In this document: positions 1 to 7,134 of the stretch, one piece after another
Numbering within the stretch: position 1 is the first letter of the stretch
Layout of the letters: every line of letters starts with the position of its first letter
Origin: an uncultured Duganella sp.
GTDB lineage: Bacteria; Pseudomonadota; Gammaproteobacteria; Burkholderiales; Burkholderiaceae
Assembly: GCA_946482335.1 (NCBI GenBank)
Contig: CAMLRG010000078.1
Coordinates: 1-23,603 of the forward strand
Direction of reading: 5' to 3'
DNA length: 23,603 bases
Position numbers and translations under genes: made by a program
Notes under the pieces: generated by a model
Databases searched by the model: none
The model's input: only the letters and a program-made list of their open reading frames with translations
What the model was told of the DNA's origin: nothing

Positions 1-497
1 GATTCGTCGATGCGGCGGCCCACGCGCGACACGATCTTGTCGATGATCTTCATCAAGTGCGCGTCGTCGTTGAAGGTGACCGGGGTCAACTCCAGGCAAC
101 CCTTGCGCTCCACGTACACCTGGCGCGGGCCATTCACCAGGATGTCCGACACGTTGGGGTCGGCCAGCAAAGGCTCCAGTGGCCCGAAGCCCAGTACTTC
201 GTACTGGATGTCACGCGTCAGGTTACGCCGTTCGCTGTCGTTGATCACCACCATGTTCTCTTCGAGCAGGCGCTCGACCAGGATCTTCAGTTCGTCGCGG
301 ATCTGGTCCTGGGTCAGGCGCTGCATGCTCTCCAGGTCCACGCGGTCAAGCAGGGTCTGGTGGATGCGGTGCTTGAGCTGCTGGTAAGCCCGGTTGTCGA
401 TCGCATCCGCATTGCGCAGCGAGGCAATATTGCCGTTGGCGGAGGCGGGGGCGCTGGCGCCGAGACGGTTCCTGAGGGTTTGGGCGGGGATTTGCAT
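1..497 (-). CDS. cpaF: Tad pilus secretion ATPase CpaF/TadA, N-terminal part (cut by window edge)
   Basis: This is the first 165 residues of the hexameric type II/IV secretion ATPase that powers Flp pilus assembly in the cytoplasm. The start ATG at 497 is preceded by GGAGCGCATC, a cassette shared with neighbouring genes. The visible part has a variable leader rich in Ala and Asn. It then has the conserved N-terminal region of CpaF, including a helical stretch around residues 50-80 and the family-typical FGPLEPLL and DILVNGP segments near residues 103-120. The Walker motifs lie beyond the window. The gene begins 32 nt after cpaE, as expected in a tad operon, and tadB/tadC would be expected to follow outside the window. 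The family assignment rests on these motifs and on gene order. Confidence 0.93.
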   Translation of the reverse strand, partial: MQIPAQTLRNRLGASAPASANGNIASLRNADAIDNRAYQQLKHRIHQTLLDRVDLESMQRLTQDQIRDELKILVERLLEENMVVINDSERRNLTRDIQYEVLGFGPLEPLLADPNVSDILVNGPRQVYVERKGCLELTPVTFNDDAHLMKIIDKIVSRVGRRIDE

Positions 498-529
498 GAT
501 GCGCTCCGGTACTTGGTGCTTGCGCCTGG

Positions 530-1690
530 TCAGGCGCGCTGGAGGATTCGGGACAGCCAGCCGCGCGACTCGCTGTTATGGTCGCCGGCCAGGGTACGCG
601 CCAGTTCCTGCAGGGCCTTGGAAATGGGACTGGTGCGCTGCAGCTGCAGGATCGGCACGCCTTGGTTGACCGAAGCGGCTGCTGCTTCATAGTGGTTGGG
701 GATGGTGCGGAACATTTCCATCCCATAGGCTTGCTCGCAATCGCGCAGCCGGATATCGCCGTTATTGGAATGGCGGTTGACGATCAGGTGGATCTTCTCT
801 TTCCGGTAGTCGAGCGACCGGAACACTTGCAGCAGGCGCTTGCCGTCGCGGATATAGGGCAGCGTGGCCTGTAGGATGGGGAAGATCATATCGGCCTGGT
901 CCAGGGCGCGCACGGAAACCGCATCGAGGCTGCGCCCGATATCGAGCACGATGAAGTCGTAATGCTGGCGCGCCAGGCGCAGCAAGGCGTCGATGTGCTC
1001 GGGATGCACGTCGTTGGCCTGGGTCGGGTCATCCGGCGCGGCCAGCACGTGGAAATTCGGGTTCACCTGCACCATACTGGAGAGCAACAGCGACATGTCA
1101 AGGCGGTGCATCTGCTGCGCCACGGAGGCGACACTGGCGGCGGGGCGCTGGTCGGAGACGAACAGGGAAGCGTCGCCGAACTGCAGGTTCAGGTCGAACA
1201 GCGCAACCTTCTTGCCCTCGGCAGCAGCCAGCGCATAGCCAAGGTTGGTGGCCAGGAAGGTGGCGCCGCTGCCGCCTTTGCAGGAAATGAACGCCAGCAC
1301 CTTGCCCAGCGTGCGGGCGTTGCATTGGCGCTTGTCCTCGATGCGGCGCAGGGCCGCCCCCAGTTGCAATGGGTCGATCGGCAGCGGCAGCACCTCGCGC
1401 ACGCCGGCGCGCATCGCCTGCAGCAGGAAATCGGGGGTCTGCTGCTGGCAGGCGATGATCATTGCCATCTCCGGGTTCTGGATGCCCAGGGTCTCCAGGC
1501 GTTCCAGGTCATCCTCGTTGAGCAGTGGCTGAGCCACCAGCAGCACGTCGGGCGCCCCCGGTTCGGACAGCCTGGCTTTGTCCAGCAAACCATTCAGCAC
1601 GTCGACCTGGTCTGTCTGGCTGCGCTCGCGCAGCATGCGCGCAATCTCAAACAGTTGCTTTTCGTTGCTTGAAATGGCGGTGATCTTCAT
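530..1690 (-). CDS. cpaE: Tad pilus assembly protein CpaE/TadZ (ParA/MinD-like ATPase)
   Basis: The 386-residue protein combines an N-terminal receiver-like fold (about residues 1-120) with a MinD/ParA-type ATPase domain (about 130-370). Family members localise the Tad machine, often to a cell pole. The deviant Walker A is KGGSGATF at residues 138-145. It keeps the first signature lysine, but the usual GK lysine is Ala, as in many CpaE proteins. A later DFIVLDIGR segment matches the Walker B region. The receiver-like part shows no clear acidic phospho-acceptor where one would be expected (DVLLVAQ, residues 48-54), so it is probably not phosphorylated. The start at 1690 follows GGAGCGCACT. The gene lies 19 nt after tadE and 32 nt before cpaF. 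Confidence 0.93.
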   Translation of the reverse strand: MKITAISSNEKQLFEIARMLRERSQTDQVDVLNGLLDKARLSEPGAPDVLLVAQPLLNEDDLERLETLGIQNPEMAMIIACQQQTPDFLLQAMRAGVREVLPLPIDPLQLGAALRRIEDKRQCNARTLGKVLAFISCKGGSGATFLATNLGYALAAAEGKKVALFDLNLQFGDASLFVSDQRPAASVASVAQQMHRLDMSLLLSSMVQVNPNFHVLAAPDDPTQANDVHPEHIDALLRLARQHYDFIVLDIGRSLDAVSVRALDQADMIFPILQATLPYIRDGKRLLQVFRSLDYRKEKIHLIVNRHSNNGDIRLRDCEQAYGMEMFRTIPNHYEAAAASVNQGVPILQLQRTSPISKALQELARTLAGDHNSESRGWLSRILQRA

Positions 1691-1709
1691 AGTGCGCTCC
1701 GGATGTTCG

Positions 1710-2246
1710 CTAGTTCGTGAAGCCCAGGCTCTCGGCGGGCATGTAGACGGTTGACCTGGGCATCGTGATCTTCAGTGTGTCGCTGTTGAACAGGCCACTG
1801 GGCGCGATCCACGGTTGGAAGTCGACGTCGTCTATCTCGACCTTGACGGCGTAAATGCATTGCAGTGTGCGCAAGGCGTCGTTGCAAGCGGACATGTTGT
1901 CGCCCGCATCCAGCGGTGCGGTGGTGACTTCGCTGCCGCTGGCATTCCAGTAGGTGATCGAAATCTTATCGGCCGTGATTTCCGGGCCGGCGGGCACGTT
2001 GCTGCGGCCGAACATGGCCTTGCGCTTGATAATGTTCTGGTCGGCGCTCGAGATCCAGCGGATGCTCGCTTCGCGCGCCGCGCGCCGCGTCACTTCCTGG
2101 ATGGTGTTGTACAAGAACATGTAGCGGCTCACTTCGATCAGCGCCAGCAAGAGCGGGAAGAAAACGAACAGCGACAGCAGTGCGAATTCGACCGCGGCTA
2201 CGCCGCGCTGGCGGGCGTTGCTGGTGATTGGGCGCAAGGTTGTCAT
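1710..2246 (-). CDS. tadE: TadE-type pseudopilin
   Basis: This 178-residue minor pilin-like protein has a short basic leader and a prepilin-peptidase-like site, RG followed by VAAVEF, with Glu at position +5. A single hydrophobic helix follows (about residues 17-40). The rest would be periplasmic and has two Cys residues (in MSACNDA and LQCIY). TadE-family pseudopilins are processed by the Tad prepilin peptidase and help assemble the Flp pilus. An upstream ATG at 2258 overlaps the previous gene's stop (ATGA) but lacks a Shine-Dalgarno sequence. I prefer ATG 2246, which has GAGGACCGCC directly before it. The longer form would add only four residues. Confidence 0.88.
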   Translation of the reverse strand: MTTLRPITSNARQRGVAAVEFALLSLFVFFPLLLALIEVSRYMFLYNTIQEVTRRAAREASIRWISSADQNIIKRKAMFGRSNVPAGPEITADKISITYWNASGSEVTTAPLDAGDNMSACNDALRTLQCIYAVKVEIDDVDFQPWIAPSGLFNSDTLKITMPRSTVYMPAESLGFTN

Positions 2247-2256
2247 GGCGGTCCTC
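2247..2256 (-). promoter_or_regulatory. Ribosome binding site deciding the tadE start
   Basis: Read on the minus strand, the ten bases before ATG 2246 are GAGGACCGCC. The same ten bases precede the cpaA start at 9060. This identical initiation cassette supports ATG 2246 over the upstream ATG at 2258, which has no purine-rich sequence ahead of it. The GAGG overlaps the end of the preceding pseudopilin gene, which suggests translational coupling. Confidence 0.7.
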
Positions 2257-2719
2257 ATGGATGCATGTAACGCATGGTGGTCGACGCCTTCAGCGACAGG
2301 GTACGGGTAGCCTTACCGAGGATCGGCATCGTGCTGCCCAGGTCGTAAGTCCAGCCGGTCGTTTCGACCCGCACCCCGCCAGGTTCCGTGCCGTCGGCGC
2401 AGTTGCCATCGGCGTAGGTACCGGCATCGAGGCAGGTCACCACCACGTTGGCATCGCTGAAGTCCGGCATGCCGCCGTTTTGCGCGATCAGGGTGACGCG
2501 GGCCTTGGCGGCGGCCACCCCGGTCGAATTGATGGTGGACTTGGCTGTGATGCTGAGCAGGCGTGCCCCATCGCGCGTGGCCTTGGTCAGCGTTTCGTAC
2601 TGCGCATAGGCGCGGCCGATGCCGTATATTCCGGCCAGCAGCAGGAGCAGGATGGGCAGCACCAGGGCAAATTCGACGATCGCCGATCCGTGCTGGGGGG
2701 AGGTGCGCAGGCGGGCCAT
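2255..2719 (-). CDS. TadE/TadF-like pseudopilin
   Basis: This is a 154-residue pseudopilin with a short leader, a processing-like site HG followed by SAIVEF (Glu at +5), and one hydrophobic helix rich in Leu and Ile. The remaining part is predicted to be periplasmic and includes two Cys residues (VTCLDAGTYADGNCADG). The open frame extends further upstream, but that stretch lies inside tadG. The ATG at 2719 sits 5 nt after the tadG stop and matches the MAR start and pilin-type leader of the neighbouring proteins. Its stop overlaps ATG 2258 of the next gene. It belongs to the TadE-like family (PF07811 type). Whether it is functionally TadE or TadF cannot be settled from the sequence. Confidence 0.87.
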   Translation of the reverse strand: MARLRTSPQHGSAIVEFALVLPILLLLLAGIYGIGRAYAQYETLTKATRDGARLLSITAKSTINSTGVAAAKARVTLIAQNGGMPDFSDANVVVTCLDAGTYADGNCADGTEPGGVRVETTGWTYDLGSTMPILGKATRTLSLKASTTMRYMHP

Positions 2720-2724
2720 GGCGT

Positions 2725-4359
2725 TCACTTGTAGAGTTTGACTTCGGAAGTGGGTACCGGTTCGATCAGCCCGGTGAACTCCACGAACAGTTTTTTCGGC
2801 GAGCCTGTGAAGTCCGCCTTCTTCAGCATGAAGAACTTGCCGATACCAACGGCGGTCATGCGGCCGCAGGCGGCGCTGCCGATCGGGGGCGTGCGGCAAT
2901 CGACCAGCACGATGTTCAATATGCGGCGGTCGATTTCGCCGGTGCGCCCGCTGGGGGATTCGAAGTAGTTGGCGTTGCCGGTCTGGTTGTAGGGCGCTGC
3001 CGGCCGGGTGTTAGGGAAGCCGCTGCCGACTGTGGTTGGGTAGTTGGCAGACTGGATGTAGTCGGTGGCCGCGTCTTTGGGGCCGTACATCATCTTGTCG
3101 GTGTTCTTCACGGTGCCGACCGTGCTGTTGGCCTGGGCCGGCGTGATGGCCGTGGTGCCATCCGATTGTACCGGCGGCGTATATGCCCATAGGGTGCCAT
3201 GGTTGGTGAAGCTGGCCAGTTGGCCTGCCGAACTGCTGCGCGTATAGTCGACCGACGGCCAGACATTGGCGCCGCTGACCTCATGCGGCAGGGCATATTT
3301 GGGGGAGTACAGGCCGCTGCTCGATTCGTAAGTGGCGATCGACTGGATGCTTGGCAGGGTGTTGCCGCCGCTGTCCATCCAGTTGATTGGCGGCGTAACC
3401 GACACGGTCCCAGGCACGTTGCGTACGCAGTTCGTGTCGGTGCCGCGGCAGGGATATTCGCGCACGTTGACGTCTGGCGGTGCCGAACTGGGTTCGCACT
3501 GCGAACCGCCGGTGTAATCGTTGAAGCGCGAGTTCAGCGCCTTGGACAGGGCGGAAGTCATACCGGTATTGGTGTAGACCTCGCCGGATCCGGTCGGCAG
3601 CACTGCGCTGTTGCCGACGCACATGAACGGCGCCGTGGCATTGGCCGAGGAATTGGCTTCAACGCATTCGTTGGGTGGCGAATTGACCGGGTTGATCAGG
3701 TAAGGGTCGGGGCTGGAACCGGCCAGTTTGCCCAGGTCGAAGATGTTGTAGGCCATGCCGCGCCGGAAGCCGTATTCGACCAGCTCAGTAAAGCTGCCAT
3801 AGTTGTAGCTGGCCGTGCGATTGACCGGATCGACGGCGCACACGCCGATGGGGGTGATCGAGTTGACGTAGCGCCCTGCGACCGCATAGCCGAGGGTGGC
3901 GGTGCTGTTGATCCCCATGATGCGCATCAGGTAGGTCACCACGCTTTGCGGGGTGCCGCCATTGCCGCCGGCGCTGGTGTCGACTTCGACGAAAGTCCGC
4001 CCTTCCGAATTGCCCAGCGTTTCGGCATAGCTGTACCAGGGGCCCTCCGGGCTCGGGCCGAAGCGGAAGTTGGCGTTATCCAGCACCAGTGTGGTGTTGA
4101 AGTCGTAACGGTTCCTGGCCGCGATGGTCTTGCCGGCAGCCACCCCGTTGTTCAAGCCAGTGTCGGAGTTATCGAGGTCCTTTGCCGCGGCCAGCGCAGC
4201 CGCATCGGCGATGTTCTGCAGCTCGCTCTTGACGATATACAGCCGACCCAGGTCGATCACCAGTCCGCCTGCCGCGCAGAGCACGAGCAGCAGCAACAGG
4301 CCGGTGATGGCGGCGACGGCGCCGCGCTGACGGTGGAGGGTTGGATGACGGCGGGCCAT
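2725..4359 (-). CDS. tadG: TadG-like pilus assembly protein
   Basis: The 544-residue protein has a basic leader, then RG followed by AVAAITGLL and a hydrophobic helix to about residue 35. The next stretch (VIDLGRLYIVKSELQNIADAAA) is typical of the TadG N-terminal domain, where a membrane anchor leads into an amphipathic helix. The remaining ~470 residues are poorly conserved, Ser/Thr/Asn-rich and contain several Cys, as expected for a periplasmic or exposed domain. I see no von Willebrand MIDAS signature. The start at 4359 is chosen because GGAGCGCATC precedes it; an upstream ATG at 4380 overlaps the lipoprotein gene and lacks this cassette. TadG proteins are thought to anchor or organise the Tad machine in the envelope. 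Confidence 0.88.
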   Translation of the reverse strand: MARRHPTLHRQRGAVAAITGLLLLLVLCAAGGLVIDLGRLYIVKSELQNIADAAALAAAKDLDNSDTGLNNGVAAGKTIAARNRYDFNTTLVLDNANFRFGPSPEGPWYSYAETLGNSEGRTFVEVDTSAGGNGGTPQSVVTYLMRIMGINSTATLGYAVAGRYVNSITPIGVCAVDPVNRTASYNYGSFTELVEYGFRRGMAYNIFDLGKLAGSSPDPYLINPVNSPPNECVEANSSANATAPFMCVGNSAVLPTGSGEVYTNTGMTSALSKALNSRFNDYTGGSQCEPSSAPPDVNVREYPCRGTDTNCVRNVPGTVSVTPPINWMDSGGNTLPSIQSIATYESSSGLYSPKYALPHEVSGANVWPSVDYTRSSSAGQLASFTNHGTLWAYTPPVQSDGTTAITPAQANSTVGTVKNTDKMMYGPKDAATDYIQSANYPTTVGSGFPNTRPAAPYNQTGNANYFESPSGRTGEIDRRILNIVLVDCRTPPIGSAACGRMTAVGIGKFFMLKKADFTGSPKKLFVEFTGLIEPVPTSEVKLYK

Positions 4360-4369
4360 GATGCGCTCC

Positions 4370-4648
4370 TTAGCGACCAACCCCGATCACGAACGCATTG
4401 TTGTTGCGCTGCTCAGGGGTCTTGAACGACTTCTGGTACTGCTCATAACCCAGCTTGGCGGTACTGGCCGCCATGCCGTTTGGCGCAGCCGTGTTGCGGT
4501 CCGCGGATGGGTTCATGGTTTGCGCCTTCTGCATATCGCTGACTGCCTGGCCGAGATGCGCCTCCGTGTACGGCGCAGGCGCCATGCAGGCCGAAAGGGT
4601 CAGGGGCAGCAGGGCGACGCCGGCGGCACGGGCAAAGGGACGGTTCAT
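4370..4648 (-). CDS. Small Tad-locus lipoprotein (possible secretin pilotin)
   Basis: This 92-residue protein has a signal sequence ending in the lipobox LSAC (Cys 21), so it is probably lipidated. The +2 residue is Met rather than Asp, consistent with outer-membrane sorting. The mature part is short, hydrophilic and without an obvious domain. It contains SDMQKAQTMNPSAD and a Gln/Asn-rich C-terminus. A strong AGGAGAA site precedes ATG 4648, and the cpaC stop TAG forms part of it. Its place directly after the secretin gene suggests a pilotin or accessory role like that of CpaD or RcpB, but this is inferred from position only. Its TAA stop merges into the tadG Shine-Dalgarno. Confidence 0.8.
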   Translation of the reverse strand: MNRPFARAAGVALLPLTLSACMAPAPYTEAHLGQAVSDMQKAQTMNPSADRNTAAPNGMAASTAKLGYEQYQKSFKTPEQRNNNAFVIGVGR

Positions 4649-4657
4649 GGTGTTCTC

Positions 4658-6244
4658 CTAATTCAGGTCAAAGCCGCCGGCGGGCTTGGCGGCCGGGGAT
4701 TGGGCAGGCGCCGCCGGTTGGCGCGGCGCGCCTTCCATCTTGCCGTTGAACAGGCGCTCGGCCCGGCCAGGCTCGGTGTAGCTGGCGGTGGGCAGGCGCT
4801 CGGCGAAGTCGGGCGGCAGTGGCTTGACCAGGCGTGGCGTAATCACGAACACCAGTTCCGAGCGGTCGGTCTGGAAGTCGTTGGAGCGGAACAGGGCGCC
4901 CAGCACCGGTACCTCGCCCAGGAAAGGCATGGCCTTGATATTGGTGGTGGTGTTGTTCTTGATCAGGCCACCGATCGCGAAACTCTGGCCGTCGTACAGC
5001 TGCACCACGGTGGCTGCGCGCCGGGTCGTGAACGAGGGCAGGATGGCGGTGCCATTGATGCCATTGGCGGTGATGCCGACGCCGTCCTTGTTCAGCTCGG
5101 AGACCTCGGGTGCCACTTTCAGGTTGATGCGGCCGCCTTCCAGCACGGTCGGGGTGAATTTGACCGCCACGCCGAATTCCTTTTCTTCCAGCGTGATGCG
5201 GGTGAAGCCGCCTTCCGGGGTCGAAGCGACTGGGATGAAGATCTTGCCGCCGGCCAGGAAGCTGGCTTCCTGGCCGCTGATCGCCATCAGGTTCGGTTCG
5301 GCCAGCATCTTCACCAGGCCGTCGCGTTTTTGCGCGTCGATGGTGAGGAAGTTGCCGTTGCGGCGGTTGAACGCATCGAACATGGATGGGTTGCCGGTCA
5401 ACAGGTTCGACAGCAGGGTATAGGTCCAGTTGCCGATGGCGTGGCTGGCGCCCAGGCTGACGCCCAGCTGGTCGACCAGCGACTTGGACACTTCCGCCAC
5501 TTTGACTTCCAGCATCACTTGCTGGGGGGCCGCGATGGTCATCATATTGATGATCTTGGCCGAGATCTCGTCGCCGCTGCGTTGCTGCTGTTGCTGGCCG
5601 CCGGCCGACGGGCTGGATGCGCCCGGCGTGTTGGGTGCGCGATGCTTGGTGACGTAGGCGTTGGCGACGTTCAGCACGTGGTCGGCCATCTGCACGTCGG
5701 GCACTGTCCCGCTGAGGATGATCGAATCGGCAGCGGCGCTGGCCTTGACCATCCCCGCCTGCCCGGTCACTTTGTCGATACCGACCTGCAGGGCGTTGGT
5801 GTCGATGCTGACCGTCAGGTCGGCGACGATGGTATCGCCGGTCTTTTGCCACAGGATCAGGTTGGTGGTACCGACGTTGCGGCCCAGGATATACAGTTCC
5901 TTCGGATTGAGCAGGATCACGTCCGCCACGCGGGCATCGCCGACCGCCACCCGCGCCGCCGGATGCTGCAGGCGTACGATCGACGATTTGCCTTCAGCCA
6001 GCTGCATCGCCGGTGCCAGCTCGGTGCGGCCTTCCGAGGGCGGTATGCTGGACGGGCGCTCCGGCGCGGGGCTGGCCTTGCTGCGTTTGGTCTTGATGGC
6101 CGGCTTCTGGGCCACGACAGCGGCTTCGGCGGCAACCTGGGCGGCGGCGGGCGCCATCAGTAGCGGCAGGACGGCGGCCGTCCCCAGGACTGCGCAATGC
6201 CGGCGCAGGTTGGCGTTCAGTGCGGCGGTGATCGTTCTTTTCAT
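4658..6244 (-). CDS. cpaC: Tad pilus outer-membrane secretin CpaC/RcpA
   Basis: The 528-residue secretin forms the outer-membrane channel for the Flp pilus. A signal peptide (about residues 1-35, ending near APAAAQ) is followed by a Pro/Ser-rich linker. The pilus-formation N-terminal domain is at about 80-155 (KSSIVRLQHPAARVAVGDARVADVI begins it), and a BON-like region is at about 160-205. A Gln-rich linker follows (GGQQQQQRSG), then the secretin core at about 235-475. The core contains FGVAVKFTPTV, the LYDGQSFAIGGL segment and EVPVLGALF, which are hallmark secretin sequences. Three in-frame ATGs lie close together (6256, 6247, 6244). I choose 6244 because its distance from GGAG equals that in cpaF and tadG. 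Confidence 0.95.
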   Translation of the reverse strand: MKRTITAALNANLRRHCAVLGTAAVLPLLMAPAAAQVAAEAAVVAQKPAIKTKRSKASPAPERPSSIPPSEGRTELAPAMQLAEGKSSIVRLQHPAARVAVGDARVADVILLNPKELYILGRNVGTTNLILWQKTGDTIVADLTVSIDTNALQVGIDKVTGQAGMVKASAAADSIILSGTVPDVQMADHVLNVANAYVTKHRAPNTPGASSPSAGGQQQQQRSGDEISAKIINMMTIAAPQQVMLEVKVAEVSKSLVDQLGVSLGASHAIGNWTYTLLSNLLTGNPSMFDAFNRRNGNFLTIDAQKRDGLVKMLAEPNLMAISGQEASFLAGGKIFIPVASTPEGGFTRITLEEKEFGVAVKFTPTVLEGGRINLKVAPEVSELNKDGVGITANGINGTAILPSFTTRRAATVVQLYDGQSFAIGGLIKNNTTTNIKAMPFLGEVPVLGALFRSNDFQTDRSELVFVITPRLVKPLPPDFAERLPTASYTEPGRAERLFNGKMEGAPRQPAAPAQSPAAKPAGGFDLN

Positions 6245-6254
6245 CATGCGCTCC
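6245..6254 (-). promoter_or_regulatory. Shared GGAGCGCAT ribosome-binding cassette before cpaC
   Basis: On the minus strand GGAGCGCATG precedes ATG 6244. The same core lies before cpaF (GGAGCGCATC, start 497), tadG (GGAGCGCATC, start 4359) and cpaE (GGAGCGCACT, start 1690). The constant spacing selects ATG 6244 among the clustered ATGs. The recurrence suggests a duplicated or co-selected initiation signal within this operon. Confidence 0.65.
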
Positions 6255-6264
6255 ATTGAGGGAA

Positions 6265-7119
6265 TCAGAACTGCTGGCTGCTGCGGTCAAGGCCCTTGAT
6301 CATCTCGACTTTCACACCGGGTGCCTGGGCTGGTACGGTGGCGACGCGGCGCACCACGGGCCGCGCCGGTGCGGGCGCCGCTGCCGCTGCCGCAACTTTC
6401 GGTGCTGGCGCTTGCGGGCCGAGCAGGGTGGTCTTGGTGGCGCCGCTGGTCAGGGCCGGGTTGGGGTCGATCTGGTTGCGCAGCACCAGCGACAGCGTGC
6501 CGACACTGCGTGCCAGGTCGAGCTTTTCGACCTGGTCCGGCGACAATTCCAGCGTCACCGCATTGACCACCTTGGGTTTGGTTTCGTCGCGCGAGGACTC
6601 CTGGGCCACGGCCAGCACCAGGATGCGCTCCAGCACGATCTTGGAAATGCTGGCATCCTTGCCCTGGCTGCGCTGGCCTTCCTCGATGGTGTTGACCAGG
6701 ATGTCGACGTAGTTGCCGGGCAGGGCGAAGCCGGCCACGCCCACCACGTCGTTGACGCGCACTGTCATGGCACGTTTGCCTTCGGCCACCACCGCCGACA
6801 GGCCGCCCTGGGTGCCCGGTGGCGCCAATTTGCTTTCCAGGATCGGTTCGCCGCGCGTGATACTGCTGCGGGCGACGCGGCCGTCAAGCTGCTTGTCGTC
6901 CTTGATGGTGCCGGGTGGCTGGACCGAGGCCGGCCAATCGACCAGGCGCACCATGTCGGGTGAAATGCGTGCGCCAAGATTGATGTCCACCTGTGCCACG
7001 GCCACCTTGGCGGTGGTGCCGGTCGCTTGCGCGTTGATCCAGCGCGCCGCTACAACGACGGCTACGAAGGCCAGGCCGATGGCTACCACCATCATGATCA
7101 TTGCTCGTGTGTTCCTCAT
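6265..7119 (-). CDS. cpaB: Tad pilus assembly protein CpaB/RcpC (SAF domain)
   Basis: This 284-residue protein has an N-terminal signal anchor (about residues 7-25) and a SAF domain at about 36-100, containing VAQVDINLGARISPDMV and RSSITRGEPIL. The following CpaB/RcpC region includes AEGKRAMTVRVNDVVGVAGFALPGNYVDIL, typical of the family. The C-terminus is an Ala/Pro-rich tail. CpaB is a periplasmic partner of the secretin and is thought to stabilise or gate it, possibly through cell-wall binding by the SAF domain. The start at 7119 follows AAGGGGAATATC. The gene sits 15 nt after the AAA+ ATPase and 20 nt before cpaC, the usual cpaB-cpaC order. Confidence 0.95.
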   Translation of the reverse strand: MRNTRAMIMMVVAIGLAFVAVVVAARWINAQATGTTAKVAVAQVDINLGARISPDMVRLVDWPASVQPPGTIKDDKQLDGRVARSSITRGEPILESKLAPPGTQGGLSAVVAEGKRAMTVRVNDVVGVAGFALPGNYVDILVNTIEEGQRSQGKDASISKIVLERILVLAVAQESSRDETKPKVVNAVTLELSPDQVEKLDLARSVGTLSLVLRNQIDPNPALTSGATKTTLLGPQAPAPKVAAAAAAPAPARPVVRRVATVPAQAPGVKVEMIKGLDRSSQQF

Positions 7120-7134
7120 GATATTCCCCTTGCG

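Noticed and set aside
3199..4425. 408-codon plus-strand frame opposite tadG
   Set aside because: It is antisense to tadG, whose TadG N-terminal signature and ribosome site are clear.
4358..6163. 601-codon plus-strand frame opposite cpaC
   Set aside because: It is an antisense shadow of the secretin gene, has no plausible domain, and its start lies within the tadG/lipoprotein junction.
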